A DNA stretch of 64,000 nt from Lachnospiraceae bacterium (GTDB lineage: Bacteria; Bacillota; Clostridia; Lachnospirales; Lachnospiraceae). Location of the stretch: the NCBI GenBank assembly GCA_910574715.1, contig CAJTCH010000010.1:1-64000 (forward strand), in the 5' to 3' direction. Numbering within the stretch: position 1 is the stretch's first letter; each line of letters starts with the position of its first letter. A model generated the notes under the pieces. It was given only the letters and a program-made list of their open reading frames with translations, was not told where the DNA came from and did no database searches. Positions 25,386 through 33,144 of the stretch are shown in pieces. The position numbers were made by a program, and so were the translations under genes.

Positions 25386-25429
25386 AAAAAGTCCGGTTCT
25401 CCGTCATGATGACGGAAGACCGGACTTTT
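25386..25429. terminator. Bidirectional terminator between larE and tRNA-Ser
   Basis: AAAAAGTCCGGT pairs with ACCGGACTTTT, extended by an inner CCGTCAT/ATGACGG stem, making a ~20-bp hairpin with a T-run on the + side and A-run on the other. It would end larC-larE transcription and also protect against read-through of the tRNA-Ser unit from the opposite side. Confidence 0.88.
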
Positions 25430-25431
25430 GA

Positions 25432-25517
25432 CGCAGCGGGAGGGATTTGAACCCCCGGAGCCTTGCAGCTCTTCTGCTTTCGAGGCAGATGCCATCAGCC
25501 ATCTCGACCACCGCTGC
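25432..25517 (-). tRNA. tRNA-Ser (CGA)
   Basis: On the minus strand: acceptor GCAGCGG/CCGCTGC, anticodon stem TCTGC/GCAGA with loop CTCGAAA (anticodon CGA), a long variable arm (AGAGC ... GCTC) typical of class II tRNAs, and T-loop GGTTCAAATCC. Confidence 0.94.
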
Positions 25518-25592
25518 TTAATACCTTTTCATACCGTTACATTATAACACAAGAACTTATGAAGAGGAATACCCAATTTAATAATTTTTTGT

Positions 25593-25754
25593 TATAATAA
25601 GGAAAGAGGGCCGATGCACTTGCACCGGCCCCTGGAGGGGGATGAAAAATCTATCAAAATTTAAACTAATTGTCTTTAGTCGAAGTCCGGTAACCATACC
25701 TTCCTGATATGTAATGTAAAGTACGATTACCGTCTCCATTTATTTGATAGATTT
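25593..25754 (+). ncRNA. Candidate structured RNA carrying a 21-codon reading frame
   Basis: An extended -10 (TGTTATAAT, hexamer at 25593-25598) is followed by a hairpin GGGCCGATGCA/TGCACCGGCCC (25608-25631), a strong GGAGGGGG ribosome-binding site (25634-25641), a short frame (25642-25707) and an internal stem (CCGGTAA/TTACCGT at about 25687 and 25726). A 12-bp long-range pairing (AAATCTATCAAA at 25647-25658 with TTTGATAGATTT at 25743-25754) would fold the 3' end onto the start of the frame. I know no riboswitch or 6S-type RNA with this layout. No clear T-run ends it. It fills most of the 340-base gap between tRNA-Ser and the AraC gene. Confidence 0.4.
25642..25707 (+). CDS. Possible 21-residue peptide (sORF)
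   Basis: ATG 25642 follows GGAGGGGG, one of the best ribosome-binding sites in the window though tightly spaced. The frame encodes a 21-residue basic peptide beginning MKNLSKFKLIVF and ending SPVTIPS. It is not clearly a membrane-spanning toxin. The start region is one arm of a 12-bp pairing with downstream sequence, so translation may be blocked until the RNA is processed. It may be a leader peptide, a small toxin or chance; no homologue is known to me. Confidence 0.35.
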   Translation: MKNLSKFKLIVFSRSPVTIPS

Positions 25755-25855
25755 ATTATATAAAACAAATGTGACGCAAGTATGTCAAAATCTGGAAATG
25801 TTTATAAAATTTCTTAAGAAAATCATAAGTTGTATGAAAAGGGGATAAGAAGGAT

Positions 25856-26794
25856 ATGTCAAAGAAGAAAAAGCCCAAGATGGAATTTCGGTATTACAGG
25901 ATGCCGGAAGGCAGTCCGATCCTTGCGCTGCTTGGGCAGAGATGGGTGCAGGCATACGGAAGAGATGTAGACTATCTGCATTTCCATAATTATCTGGAGA
26001 TTGGGTACTGTTACTCAGGAGAGGGAACGCTTACATTGGGAGAGAGAGATTATCGGTTTACAGGGGGTGAGATCTCGATCATTCCTAAGAATTATCCCCA
26101 TACGACGAACAGTGATTTGGGAACCGTCAGCAAATGGGAATATCTGTTCGTGGATGTTGACGGGATTCTGGAGGAGGTGTATCGGAAGGGCGGCAACGTC
26201 AAGCGTATGAATTATCTTCTGCACAGGATCAATTCCCGGGCAATATTCAGGGCGGTAGAGGAGGCGCCGCATCTTGCGAGGATGATCCGGGAGCTTCTTG
26301 ATATTATGCGGGACACGAAGGAATTCTACATGGAAGAAGCCAAGGGGATTATGGTTGCACTTCTGGTGAGTGTCGCAAGGGAGAATCAGGGGGAGAAAGG
26401 GCCGGCGGAGATCAGCGGGAAGGTGACGACCCCTGTTTCCAGGGCATTGGATTATATTACGCTTCACTATATGGAGACGCTTAAGGTGGAAGAGCTGGCG
26501 AGATGGTGCCATATCAGTGAGACGCATTTCCGGAGAGTGTTTACTGAATTTATGCAGATGGGCCCGCTGGAATATATTAATCTGGTGAGAGTGCAGGCAG
26601 CATGCAATTATCTGAAGAATACGGATGAATCGATGTCAGATATTGCAGGGAAATGCGGTTTTACTACGCTTTCTACATTTAACCGGAATTTTAAACAGAT
26701 TACGGGGGTCTCGCCCAGTGAGTGGCGGAAACGCCCGGAGAATTTTGAACAGCAGCTTTTGAAATATTGGATCCACTCGGAAGAAGGGTGGTAA
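25856..26794 (+). CDS. AraC-family regulator of the hexosaminidase gene
   Basis: An N-terminal cupin-like sensing domain (residues ~25-110, with HFHNYLEIGYCYSGEG) is joined to a C-terminal pair of helix-turn-helix units (~200-300: LKVEELARWCHISETHFRRV, then MSDIAGKCGFTTLSTFNRNF). The form is that of sugar-responsive AraC activators. The GH20 gene begins 27 bases after its stop, so it likely senses a GlcNAc- or GalNAc-containing glycan and controls that gene and perhaps the nearby ABC transporter. The start ATG follows AAGGGGATAAGAAGG. Confidence 0.92.
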   Translation: MSKKKKPKMEFRYYRMPEGSPILALLGQRWVQAYGRDVDYLHFHNYLEIGYCYSGEGTLTLGERDYRFTGGEISIIPKNYPHTTNSDLGTVSKWEYLFVDVDGILEEVYRKGGNVKRMNYLLHRINSRAIFRAVEEAPHLARMIRELLDIMRDTKEFYMEEAKGIMVALLVSVARENQGEKGPAEISGKVTTPVSRALDYITLHYMETLKVEELARWCHISETHFRRVFTEFMQMGPLEYINLVRVQAACNYLKNTDESMSDIAGKCGFTTLSTFNRNFKQITGVSPSEWRKRPENFEQQLLKYWIHSEEGW

Positions 26795-26821
26795 TTGATA
26801 CCAAAGAAGGAGGAAAATATT

Positions 26822-28264
26822 ATGTTGCCAAGACCAGAAAAGATTATATTTATGGATGGATTTGCTGCGCAGGATGCCAGAGTGGAAGAACAGCTCTGTC
26901 CGGAACTTGAGAAGGAGGAATATCGGATACAGATTGCACCAGAGAGGATCATGCTTACAGGCAGCGGGAAGACAGGGCTTTTCTATGCCCGGACAACGCT
27001 TGACCAGTTGAGAATGGTATACGGAGATATGCTTCCCTGTATGAAGGTGGCAGATCGGCCGGCTTATTCCTACCGTTCGTTCCATATTGACTGTGCGAGA
27101 CACTATTTTCCAACAGACGAGTTGAAGAAGATGATTCGTATGTCGGCAGAGTTCAAATTGAATCGGTTTCACTGGCATATATCGGATGACCAGGGATGGC
27201 GTATTGAGAGCAAGTGTTACCCAAGACTTCATGAGATCGGCGCCGTACGCGGAGGAGATTATTTTGGGAATTATCATTCTGATCAGCCGGAGGGCGGTTA
27301 TTACCGCAGGGAGGAAGTCAGAGAGATTGTAGATTACTGCGGGCAGTTTGGAATAGAGGTAGTGCCCGAGATTGATATGCCGGGGCATGTAACGGCGATC
27401 CTTGCGGCATATCCAGAATTATCTTGTGCAGGTGAGCCGGTGGAGGTTGGAATGAGAGCGGGAATCTTTAAAGAGCTCTTCTGTGCGGGGAAGGAAGAGA
27501 CTTTTGCGTTCATCCACAATCTGTTGGACGAGCTGCTGGAGCTTTTCCCGGGCAAGTATTTCCATATCGGGGGAGACGAAGCTCCAAAGGAGCGTTGGAG
27601 AGCGTGTCCGTACTGTCAGAAACGGATGAAAGAAGAAGGCTTTCAGAATGAGCAGGAGCTGCAGGGATATTTCTGCAATCGTATCGCATCGTACCTGCTG
27701 TCAAAAGGAAGGATTCCGATTGTCTGGAATGAAGCCGTCTATGGCGGGAACCTCGATAAAGAGGCAGTAGTCCAGCTATGGACGGAGGATAAGGACGATC
27801 AGATCAAGGCACATCTTGACAAAGGAGGGAAGGCAGTCCTCTCAGTGGTAGAGAATTGCTATTGTGACTATCCCTATGGGATGCATTCTCTGAAGGATGT
27901 GTATCAGCTTAACATGAATCCGCGGGAGCTTGGCGGGCATGGGAAGGATTCTGTTCTGGGAACGGAAGTCTTGATATGGACAGAATTCATCCGCAGTCAT
28001 ATAACGCTGGAGGAAATGAGCTGGCCCAGATTCGCAGCTTCAGCGGAGGTTGGATGGTGCGGAGAGAAGAGTCCCGGATATGAGGATTTCAGCAGAAGGC
28101 TGGAGGTGTTGTTTCCGTTATTCGCAAAGTATGGGATCCGTGCGGCCGGAATGGAAGAGTGGGTTCCTGATGAGGATAAGGCGGCAGAACAAGCGGCGGC
28201 GTTCCAGATGAATTTCTCGGAGGAAGACAGAGAAGAAGTCCGCAGGCTGCAGGAGGATATCTAA
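26822..28264 (+). CDS. GH20 beta-N-acetylhexosaminidase
   Basis: ATG 26822 is preceded by AAGGAGG at eight bases and is preferred over an upstream TTG. The (beta/alpha)8 barrel begins after a small N-terminal domain: FHIDCARHYFPTDELKKMI, HWHISDDQGWRIES, and the catalytic Asp252-Glu253 pair in HIGGDEAPKE, used in substrate-assisted cleavage of terminal GlcNAc or GalNAc. There is no signal peptide, so it acts inside the cell on imported oligosaccharides, probably from mucin or host glycans. The sugar ABC transporter on the opposite strand, just past a shared terminator, is a plausible importer. The 480-residue length is normal. Confidence 0.93.
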   Translation: MLPRPEKIIFMDGFAAQDARVEEQLCPELEKEEYRIQIAPERIMLTGSGKTGLFYARTTLDQLRMVYGDMLPCMKVADRPAYSYRSFHIDCARHYFPTDELKKMIRMSAEFKLNRFHWHISDDQGWRIESKCYPRLHEIGAVRGGDYFGNYHSDQPEGGYYRREEVREIVDYCGQFGIEVVPEIDMPGHVTAILAAYPELSCAGEPVEVGMRAGIFKELFCAGKEETFAFIHNLLDELLELFPGKYFHIGGDEAPKERWRACPYCQKRMKEEGFQNEQELQGYFCNRIASYLLSKGRIPIVWNEAVYGGNLDKEAVVQLWTEDKDDQIKAHLDKGGKAVLSVVENCYCDYPYGMHSLKDVYQLNMNPRELGGHGKDSVLGTEVLIWTEFIRSHITLEEMSWPRFAASAEVGWCGEKSPGYEDFSRRLEVLFPLFAKYGIRAAGMEEWVPDEDKAAEQAAAFQMNFSEEDREEVRRLQEDI

Positions 28265-28291
28265 ATATAAGGGTATAGCGAAATTAATAAC

Positions 28292-28331
28292 AAGTCCGGC
28301 ATGTACCTCTGTATGGAAACATGCCGGACTT
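28292..28331. terminator. Bidirectional terminator between GH20 and the ABC transporter operon
   Basis: AAGTCCGGCATGT (28292-28304) pairs with ACATGCCGGACTT (28319-28331) around a 14-base loop. It lies between convergent operons and can stop transcription from both sides. Confidence 0.8.
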
Positions 28332-28343
28332 TGTAACAGGGTT

Positions 28344-29183
28344 TTATTTGACAGCGCCGGTAATACCTTCTGCAAATTGTTTTTGTAATACAAAGAATAC
28401 GATCATAGTAGGAATAGAACAGAACAGTACGCCCATCATGATCATACCGTAATCAATCTTGTATCCGCCGATGGTGTTGGCGATCAACATTACCATGTTA
28501 AGCGACTTGCCGTCTGTCATGATTACCTTCGGCCACAGGTATGCGTTCCATGAATTCATGAATGTAATAACAGCCGCCGCCGCATAGGTCGATCTCATAG
28601 TCGGGAAGAACATGCGGAAGAAGATCTGTATCTCATTCAGACCGTCGATACGCGCAGCCTCGATGATGTCGATCGGGAATGCCCTCGCGTTCTGACGAAA
28701 CATCATGATCATGAACGGCGTCGATATCATCGGAAGGAAGAAACCGATCGTTGTGTTCAGAAGTTTTGCCTTCGAAAACATCTGGAACAGAGGGATCATA
28801 GTCGCAACCTGAGGAACCATCATTGCAAGCAGAAGGATAGAGAACAGTTTATCTTTCCATTTGTCATGGTAAACCTCGAATCCGTAACCTGCCAGTGAGC
28901 AGATGAACAGACATATGATCGTTACGGAGATGGCATATACGAAAGAATTGGTCATCGCACGTGCCAATGGCTGCTGAGAAACCAGATTCCGGAAGTTCTC
29001 TGCTGCGAACGCACCCGGCATCAGGCGTCCTTTGGAGATGTCGATATAGTTATTCGTAGCAGCGGATATCATCCACAGGAACGGAAACACTGAGATGATG
29101 GAGAAAATCGTCAAAAATATGTAGGTAGGAATCAGTCTGCGCTGAATCATGGATTTGTTCTTCTTCTCAGTCACGTGTATCAC
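28344..29183 (-). CDS. Sugar ABC transporter permease, MsmG/AraQ type
   Basis: The protein has six membrane segments and the binding-protein-dependent permease EAA loop (IIEAARIDGLNEIQIFFRMF) through which it docks to the ATPase. It is the inner, MalG-like half of a CUT1 carbohydrate importer. Its likely start is GTG, either 29183 or 29174 (the latter after GTAGGTG), and it overlaps the preceding permease gene by 17 bases or fewer. No ATPase gene is present in the operon; CUT1 systems of Firmicutes commonly share one MsmK-type ATPase encoded elsewhere. Confidence 0.92.
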   Translation of the reverse strand: MIHVTEKKNKSMIQRRLIPTYIFLTIFSIISVFPFLWMISAATNNYIDISKGRLMPGAFAAENFRNLVSQQPLARAMTNSFVYAISVTIICLFICSLAGYGFEVYHDKWKDKLFSILLLAMMVPQVATMIPLFQMFSKAKLLNTTIGFFLPMISTPFMIMMFRQNARAFPIDIIEAARIDGLNEIQIFFRMFFPTMRSTYAAAAVITFMNSWNAYLWPKVIMTDGKSLNMVMLIANTIGGYKIDYGMIMMGVLFCSIPTMIVFFVLQKQFAEGITGAVK

Positions 29184-30060
29184 CTACTTTCAGATTAATA
29201 AATGCCAAGATTGCTACAATGATAAATACAAAGAATGCCATAGCGCTTCCATAACCAAAGTTCGGGGCACGCAGGAAACATGTATTGTAAATATAATGGG
29301 ACATTGTGATCGTCGCGTTGGCAGGTCCGCCGTTTGTCAGGTTGACAGACTCGTCGAACAGCTGCAATGTACCGTTGATCGACATAATGAACGTCATAAT
29401 AATAGTCGGTTTCAGGAGCGGTACGGTAATCCCCCAGAAAGTCTTCCAGCCGTTGGCGCCGTCGATCTTCGCGGCTTCATATACGGAATATTCGATATTC
29501 TGAAGACCGGCCAGATAGAATACCATGTTATAACCTGTCCATCTCCAGACCAGCGCAATGATGATTACCATCTTTGCCGACCAGGCGGTACCCAGGAAAT
29601 TAAATCCCTGATCCAGAAGTCCTAATTTAACCAACGCATTGTTCACAAGACCGTCCTGAGCGAACAGGAAGCGGAAAATGATCGCATAGGAAACCAGAGA
29701 TGTTGCACACGGCAGGAATACGCAGGTACGGAACAGACCTTTAAAACGAAGATCCCTGTTGTTCAGAAGCTGTGCAAGCAGGATGGCGAGCACCAGCATG
29801 ATCGGTACCTGGATTGCCAGATAGAAAAACGTGTTGCCGACAGAGCGAAGGAACACCCTGTCCTGAAACATACGTGCATAGTTGGAAAAACCGGTAAATC
29901 TGTAGTTGGCTCCTTTACCTGTCTGTAACGAGAGGATAAAGGCTCTTATCATGGGATAAAAACTCATGACTGCAATCATCAGGGTTGCCGGAGTGAGGAA
30001 AGCCCAGCCGGCGGCTTTCTGCTTTGCAATCAGGGTCATACCTTTCTTTTTCTGTTCCAT
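29167..30060 (-). CDS. Sugar ABC transporter permease, MsmF/MalF type
   Basis: I place the start at ATG 30060 (MEQKKKGMTLIAKQ) because GGGGG lies seven bases upstream; the longer frame to 30150 lacks a site. Six membrane segments and the EAA loop (YEAAKIDGANGWKTFWGITV) mark it as the first permease of a CUT1 importer. It stands between the solute-binding protein gene and the second permease in the usual order binding protein, MalF-like, MalG-like. Confidence 0.92.
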   Translation of the reverse strand: MEQKKKGMTLIAKQKAAGWAFLTPATLMIAVMSFYPMIRAFILSLQTGKGANYRFTGFSNYARMFQDRVFLRSVGNTFFYLAIQVPIMLVLAILLAQLLNNRDLRFKGLFRTCVFLPCATSLVSYAIIFRFLFAQDGLVNNALVKLGLLDQGFNFLGTAWSAKMVIIIALVWRWTGYNMVFYLAGLQNIEYSVYEAAKIDGANGWKTFWGITVPLLKPTIIMTFIMSINGTLQLFDESVNLTNGGPANATITMSHYIYNTCFLRAPNFGYGSAMAFFVFIIVAILAFINLKVGDTRD

Positions 30061-30182
30061 TTTCAAACCCCCTTGGTTCTCAAAGCTTGTTACTTTTGCG
30101 GTCAAAGACCGCAATATGGTAAATTTTGTGTATAAAAAGGGAAACCGCATGGCGGTTCCCCTGCGTGTTTTATAACAACATC

Positions 30183-31511
30183 TTATTGATAGTAGAATTC
30201 AGCATCTGCCTGAGCCTGCTCTAAGGTTGATTCGGCATCTGCACCTGTCATGATATCCTGAATTGCTGTAGAGATAACTTCACGAACGTCATAGTAGTAA
30301 GCGCTTGTGTTGTTAGTAGGCGTCAGTTCAGCATATTCTACGATCGTAGAGTAGATCGGCTTGTCATTCCAGAATTCCTGCGGCGCCTGATAAGCTTCTG
30401 ATTCGCCGGCAGGTCCCCATGTACCGATCGCACCTGTTGTAGGAAGGATGTTTGAATACAGGTCTTCGCTTCCTGCGAATGTCTTGGCAAGGAAATCGAA
30501 TGCAAGGTCTGTATTCTTGCAGTTAGAGGTTACATACCAGGAAGAACCGCCGTTGTTGGAGTAGTTTGTTGCATCGGCAGTCTTAACCAGCTTAGGCATA
30601 TTGGTGATCTCCCACAGACCTGATGTGTCTTCCATACCCATGATCGTAGCCATGATCCAGTTACCGTTGATAGTTCCTGCACACTGCTCATTAGTGATAG
30701 AAGATACATACTCATCCCACTCATTAACCTCATAGAAGATACCTTCTTTTACCATCTTCTGATAGATATCGATACACTCGTTCAGAGGATCGTTGCCAAC
30801 CAGGTTCGGTGTGCCGTCTTCGTTGAACAGGGAAGCGCCTGCAGACTGAAGCATCATCATGATAATATCCTGGCTGTTAGCCTGTCCTGATAACATGTAT
30901 TTTCCGGTCTTCTCCTTTACTACTTTACCGATCTCAATGAACTTATCCCAGTCGATATCGGTGATGTCAGCGATAGAATATCCGGCCTGGTCAAGGATGT
31001 CTGTACGATAACAGGAAACAACCGCGCCGTTATCGAATGGAACACCATAGTTCTTACCGTCGACTGTGGAGTAACTCAGCTTACCTTCTGCAAACTGTGA
31101 AAAATCGATTCCGCTGTCAGACAGGTCTGTAAATGCTTCTGGATAGAATGAAACGAACTTCTGATAGGAGTTATCCTGCATCAGAACGATGTCCGGCATA
31201 GTACCGAAATCCCCGGACTCTGCACAGGTCTGAAGCTTAGTCTCGCAGTCGTCAGACAGAGTCTCAACGACTTCCAGTTCAAACTTGTCATTCACGGTCT
31301 CCTTGTAGATCTTGCCGGCTTCTTCGATTGCCGGGATGTTGAATGCCGGATCCCAAGTCCATACAACCAACTTATCCCCGCCTGAGGAGCCGCCTTCATC
31401 AGAACCGGAATCCCCGCCGCCGGAACTGCTGTCGTCTGAACCGCCGCCGCAGGCAGTAAGTGAAAATGCCATGGCTCCTACGAGTAGTACTGAAAGTAAC
31501 TTTTTCTTCAT
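30183..31511 (-). CDS. Extracellular sugar-binding lipoprotein of an ABC importer
   Basis: A lipoprotein signal peptide ends in FSLTACGGG, with the lipid-bearing Cys at residue 21, followed by a Gly/Ser/Asp-rich linker. The rest is a family 1 solute-binding protein (VVWTWDPAFNIPAIEEAGKI; later GQANSQDIIMMMLQSAGASL). It would capture an oligosaccharide outside the membrane for the two permeases downstream. It is the first and probably most abundant product of the operon. Its upstream region (31512-31680) has a TATAAT-like -10 near 31540 on the minus strand but no good -35, which fits control by an activator. The neighbouring AraC genes are candidates. Confidence 0.92.
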   Translation of the reverse strand: MKKKLLSVLLVGAMAFSLTACGGGSDDSSSGGGDSGSDEGGSSGGDKLVVWTWDPAFNIPAIEEAGKIYKETVNDKFELEVVETLSDDCETKLQTCAESGDFGTMPDIVLMQDNSYQKFVSFYPEAFTDLSDSGIDFSQFAEGKLSYSTVDGKNYGVPFDNGAVVSCYRTDILDQAGYSIADITDIDWDKFIEIGKVVKEKTGKYMLSGQANSQDIIMMMLQSAGASLFNEDGTPNLVGNDPLNECIDIYQKMVKEGIFYEVNEWDEYVSSITNEQCAGTINGNWIMATIMGMEDTSGLWEITNMPKLVKTADATNYSNNGGSSWYVTSNCKNTDLAFDFLAKTFAGSEDLYSNILPTTGAIGTWGPAGESEAYQAPQEFWNDKPIYSTIVEYAELTPTNNTSAYYYDVREVISTAIQDIMTGADAESTLEQAQADAEFYYQ

Positions 31512-31681
31512 AATCTTTGTCCTCCTTTTAAAAGCACTTTTTATGAGGATATTATATCAGTATAGAGGGACAGATTGTTTGCATTATCAACTGTATAGTG
31601 TGCAAATTCGACTATAAATAGTGCTTTTGTATGAGATTTGACAAGAAGTGACATTTTTTTTGTGTTATAAGTATAAGAGGA

Positions 31682-32194
31682 TTATGACAGAAAGACTCTG
31701 TCAGGATATCTACGCTTGATCATCTGCAGCATAGAGTCACTAAGATCCAGCAGAATCTTGATTTTTTCACGGTTTTCCGTAATGATCATGGTGTAGAAGG
31801 GAGTATCCTCCTCATAGGAGGTATAGTCATATTTGACAAGACGGATGCTTCCGCCGTTTTTCCGGTATTTTGCTACGGCGTTATGCCAGTTGGGAGCGAG
31901 GACCTCCAGGGAGTCCATATCAAGGTAATGTGCGGATCTGCGGTGCTTTTTGCCGAAGATGACGTCGATAGTCAGGTGGTTGTCTTCCAGGATGTATTCA
32001 TATTCCTTCTGGCTGTAAGTGTTGTAGAAGTAATAGAGAACCACGAGAAGAAAACCCGGAAGCATGAAGCCCTGAGAGATTGTGACGCCAAGTAACAGAA
32101 GAATTGCTGCAAAAATGATCATGATTACGCGAAGGATGCCTGTCAGAGGCTTTGGTTTGCGGATTACCTGTTCTACGATCTTATAGTTGTACAT
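31682..32194 (-). CDS. Two-helix membrane protein, probably DUF6106 family
   Basis: The 170-residue protein has a short cytoplasmic start, two membrane helices close together (about residues 20-58) and a soluble C-terminal domain with the EYEYILEDNHLTIDVIFGKK and DMDSLEVLAPNWH blocks that I recall from DUF6106, a Firmicute family of unknown function. It looks like a PH-like or YcxB-like domain protein. It lies between the binding-protein gene and an AraC regulator on the same strand. The gaps leave room for separate promoters, so it may not belong to the sugar operon. Confidence 0.65.
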   Translation of the reverse strand: MYNYKIVEQVIRKPKPLTGILRVIMIIFAAILLLLGVTISQGFMLPGFLLVVLYYFYNTYSQKEYEYILEDNHLTIDVIFGKKHRRSAHYLDMDSLEVLAPNWHNAVAKYRKNGGSIRLVKYDYTSYEEDTPFYTMIITENREKIKILLDLSDSMLQMIKRRYPDRVFLS

Positions 32195-32229
32195 GTGAAA
32201 TTATCTCCTTTGCTTTTCCTGTTATCATA

Positions 32230-33036
32230 TCAGTTAAGCTTCCGGAATTCAAGCGGTGTGATTCCGGCTGCCTTCTTAAACATTGCGATGAAATGACTGG
32301 TATCGGTAAATCCGGTTCTGCGGGCGATCTGCTGGACTTCCATATGTTGGTATGAAACCAGAAATTCCCTGGCCCGGTTGATCCGGTAGACGGTTAAGTA
32401 TTCATAGACCGAGCAGCCAAGGAAGCGCCGGAACAGCCGGGAAAGATATTGCGGCGTGACATACACCTTCCGGCTTAAATCCTGTACTGTGAGTTCTGAC
32501 GCGTAATTTGCTTCGATCTCCTTTAATACCGGTTCTACATATCGCTGATACAGCGGTTCTTCTGCAAGGGCGCGGGCGCGTGTGCTGTCTGTAAAATGCA
32601 TCAGCAGGCGGTAGCATCTGATAGAGAGGGTCTGTGAGTCGGAGGACAGGGAATCCCAATCATCCATAATACTGTCGATCAGCGTACGGATGCGGGCGCC
32701 CTGCTCCTTTTCTATCAGCATGAAGGGTCTGTTTCCGATCATCTTGTCAATGCTTCCGCTGATGGTTCCGGCAAATGTTGCAAAAGAGGTGACCCATTCT
32801 TCTGAGACCTTCTCGTAGGAATGCTTAAGGAAGGGAGAGATCAGGATTCCTTCCCCCTGATGCAGCGTGTAGCTGCCGTCCTGGATCTCAATGATACCGT
32901 GCCCTTCTTCTGTCTGCAGATAATGATAGAGAGGATAGCCTTTGGGGCGGAACACGCGGTCCTGGATCCAGCGGTTCCCTATGGAATCGAAGATGAAAGG
33001 TTCGTTGATATGAGAATTTCTAAAATGTATCGGCAT
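32230..33036 (-). CDS. AraC-family regulator, divergent from beta-galactosidase
   Basis: ATG 33036 is preferred (CAGGTGAC seven bases upstream) over a TTG six codons earlier. An N-terminal cupin domain (about residues 25-85) is followed by a double helix-turn-helix (LTVQDLSRKVYVTPQYLSRL, then VQQIARRTGFTDTSHFIAMF). It is divergent from the GH2 gene with about 110 bases between start codons. The shared region has a good -10 (GTGTATAAT) but a weak -35 on the GH2 side, as expected of an activated promoter. It most likely switches on the beta-galactosidase in response to a galactoside. Confidence 0.9.
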   Translation of the reverse strand: MPIHFRNSHINEPFIFDSIGNRWIQDRVFRPKGYPLYHYLQTEEGHGIIEIQDGSYTLHQGEGILISPFLKHSYEKVSEEWVTSFATFAGTISGSIDKMIGNRPFMLIEKEQGARIRTLIDSIMDDWDSLSSDSQTLSIRCYRLLMHFTDSTRARALAEEPLYQRYVEPVLKEIEANYASELTVQDLSRKVYVTPQYLSRLFRRFLGCSVYEYLTVYRINRAREFLVSYQHMEVQQIARRTGFTDTSHFIAMFKKAAGITPLEFRKLN

Positions 33037-33144
33037 ACTTGTCACCTGTTTCAAAATGTTATATTATTTAGTTTAACATACTACACTTTTTTAGGCTAGT
33101 GTATAATATAATGATGGCAGAAGGCTATTATGAAGGAGGTTATT

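Noticed and set aside
25593-25754. 6S RNA or T-box leader
   Set aside because: The layout lacks the 6S central bubble and the T-box specifier and T-box sequence; the downstream gene is an AraC regulator, not an amino-acid gene.
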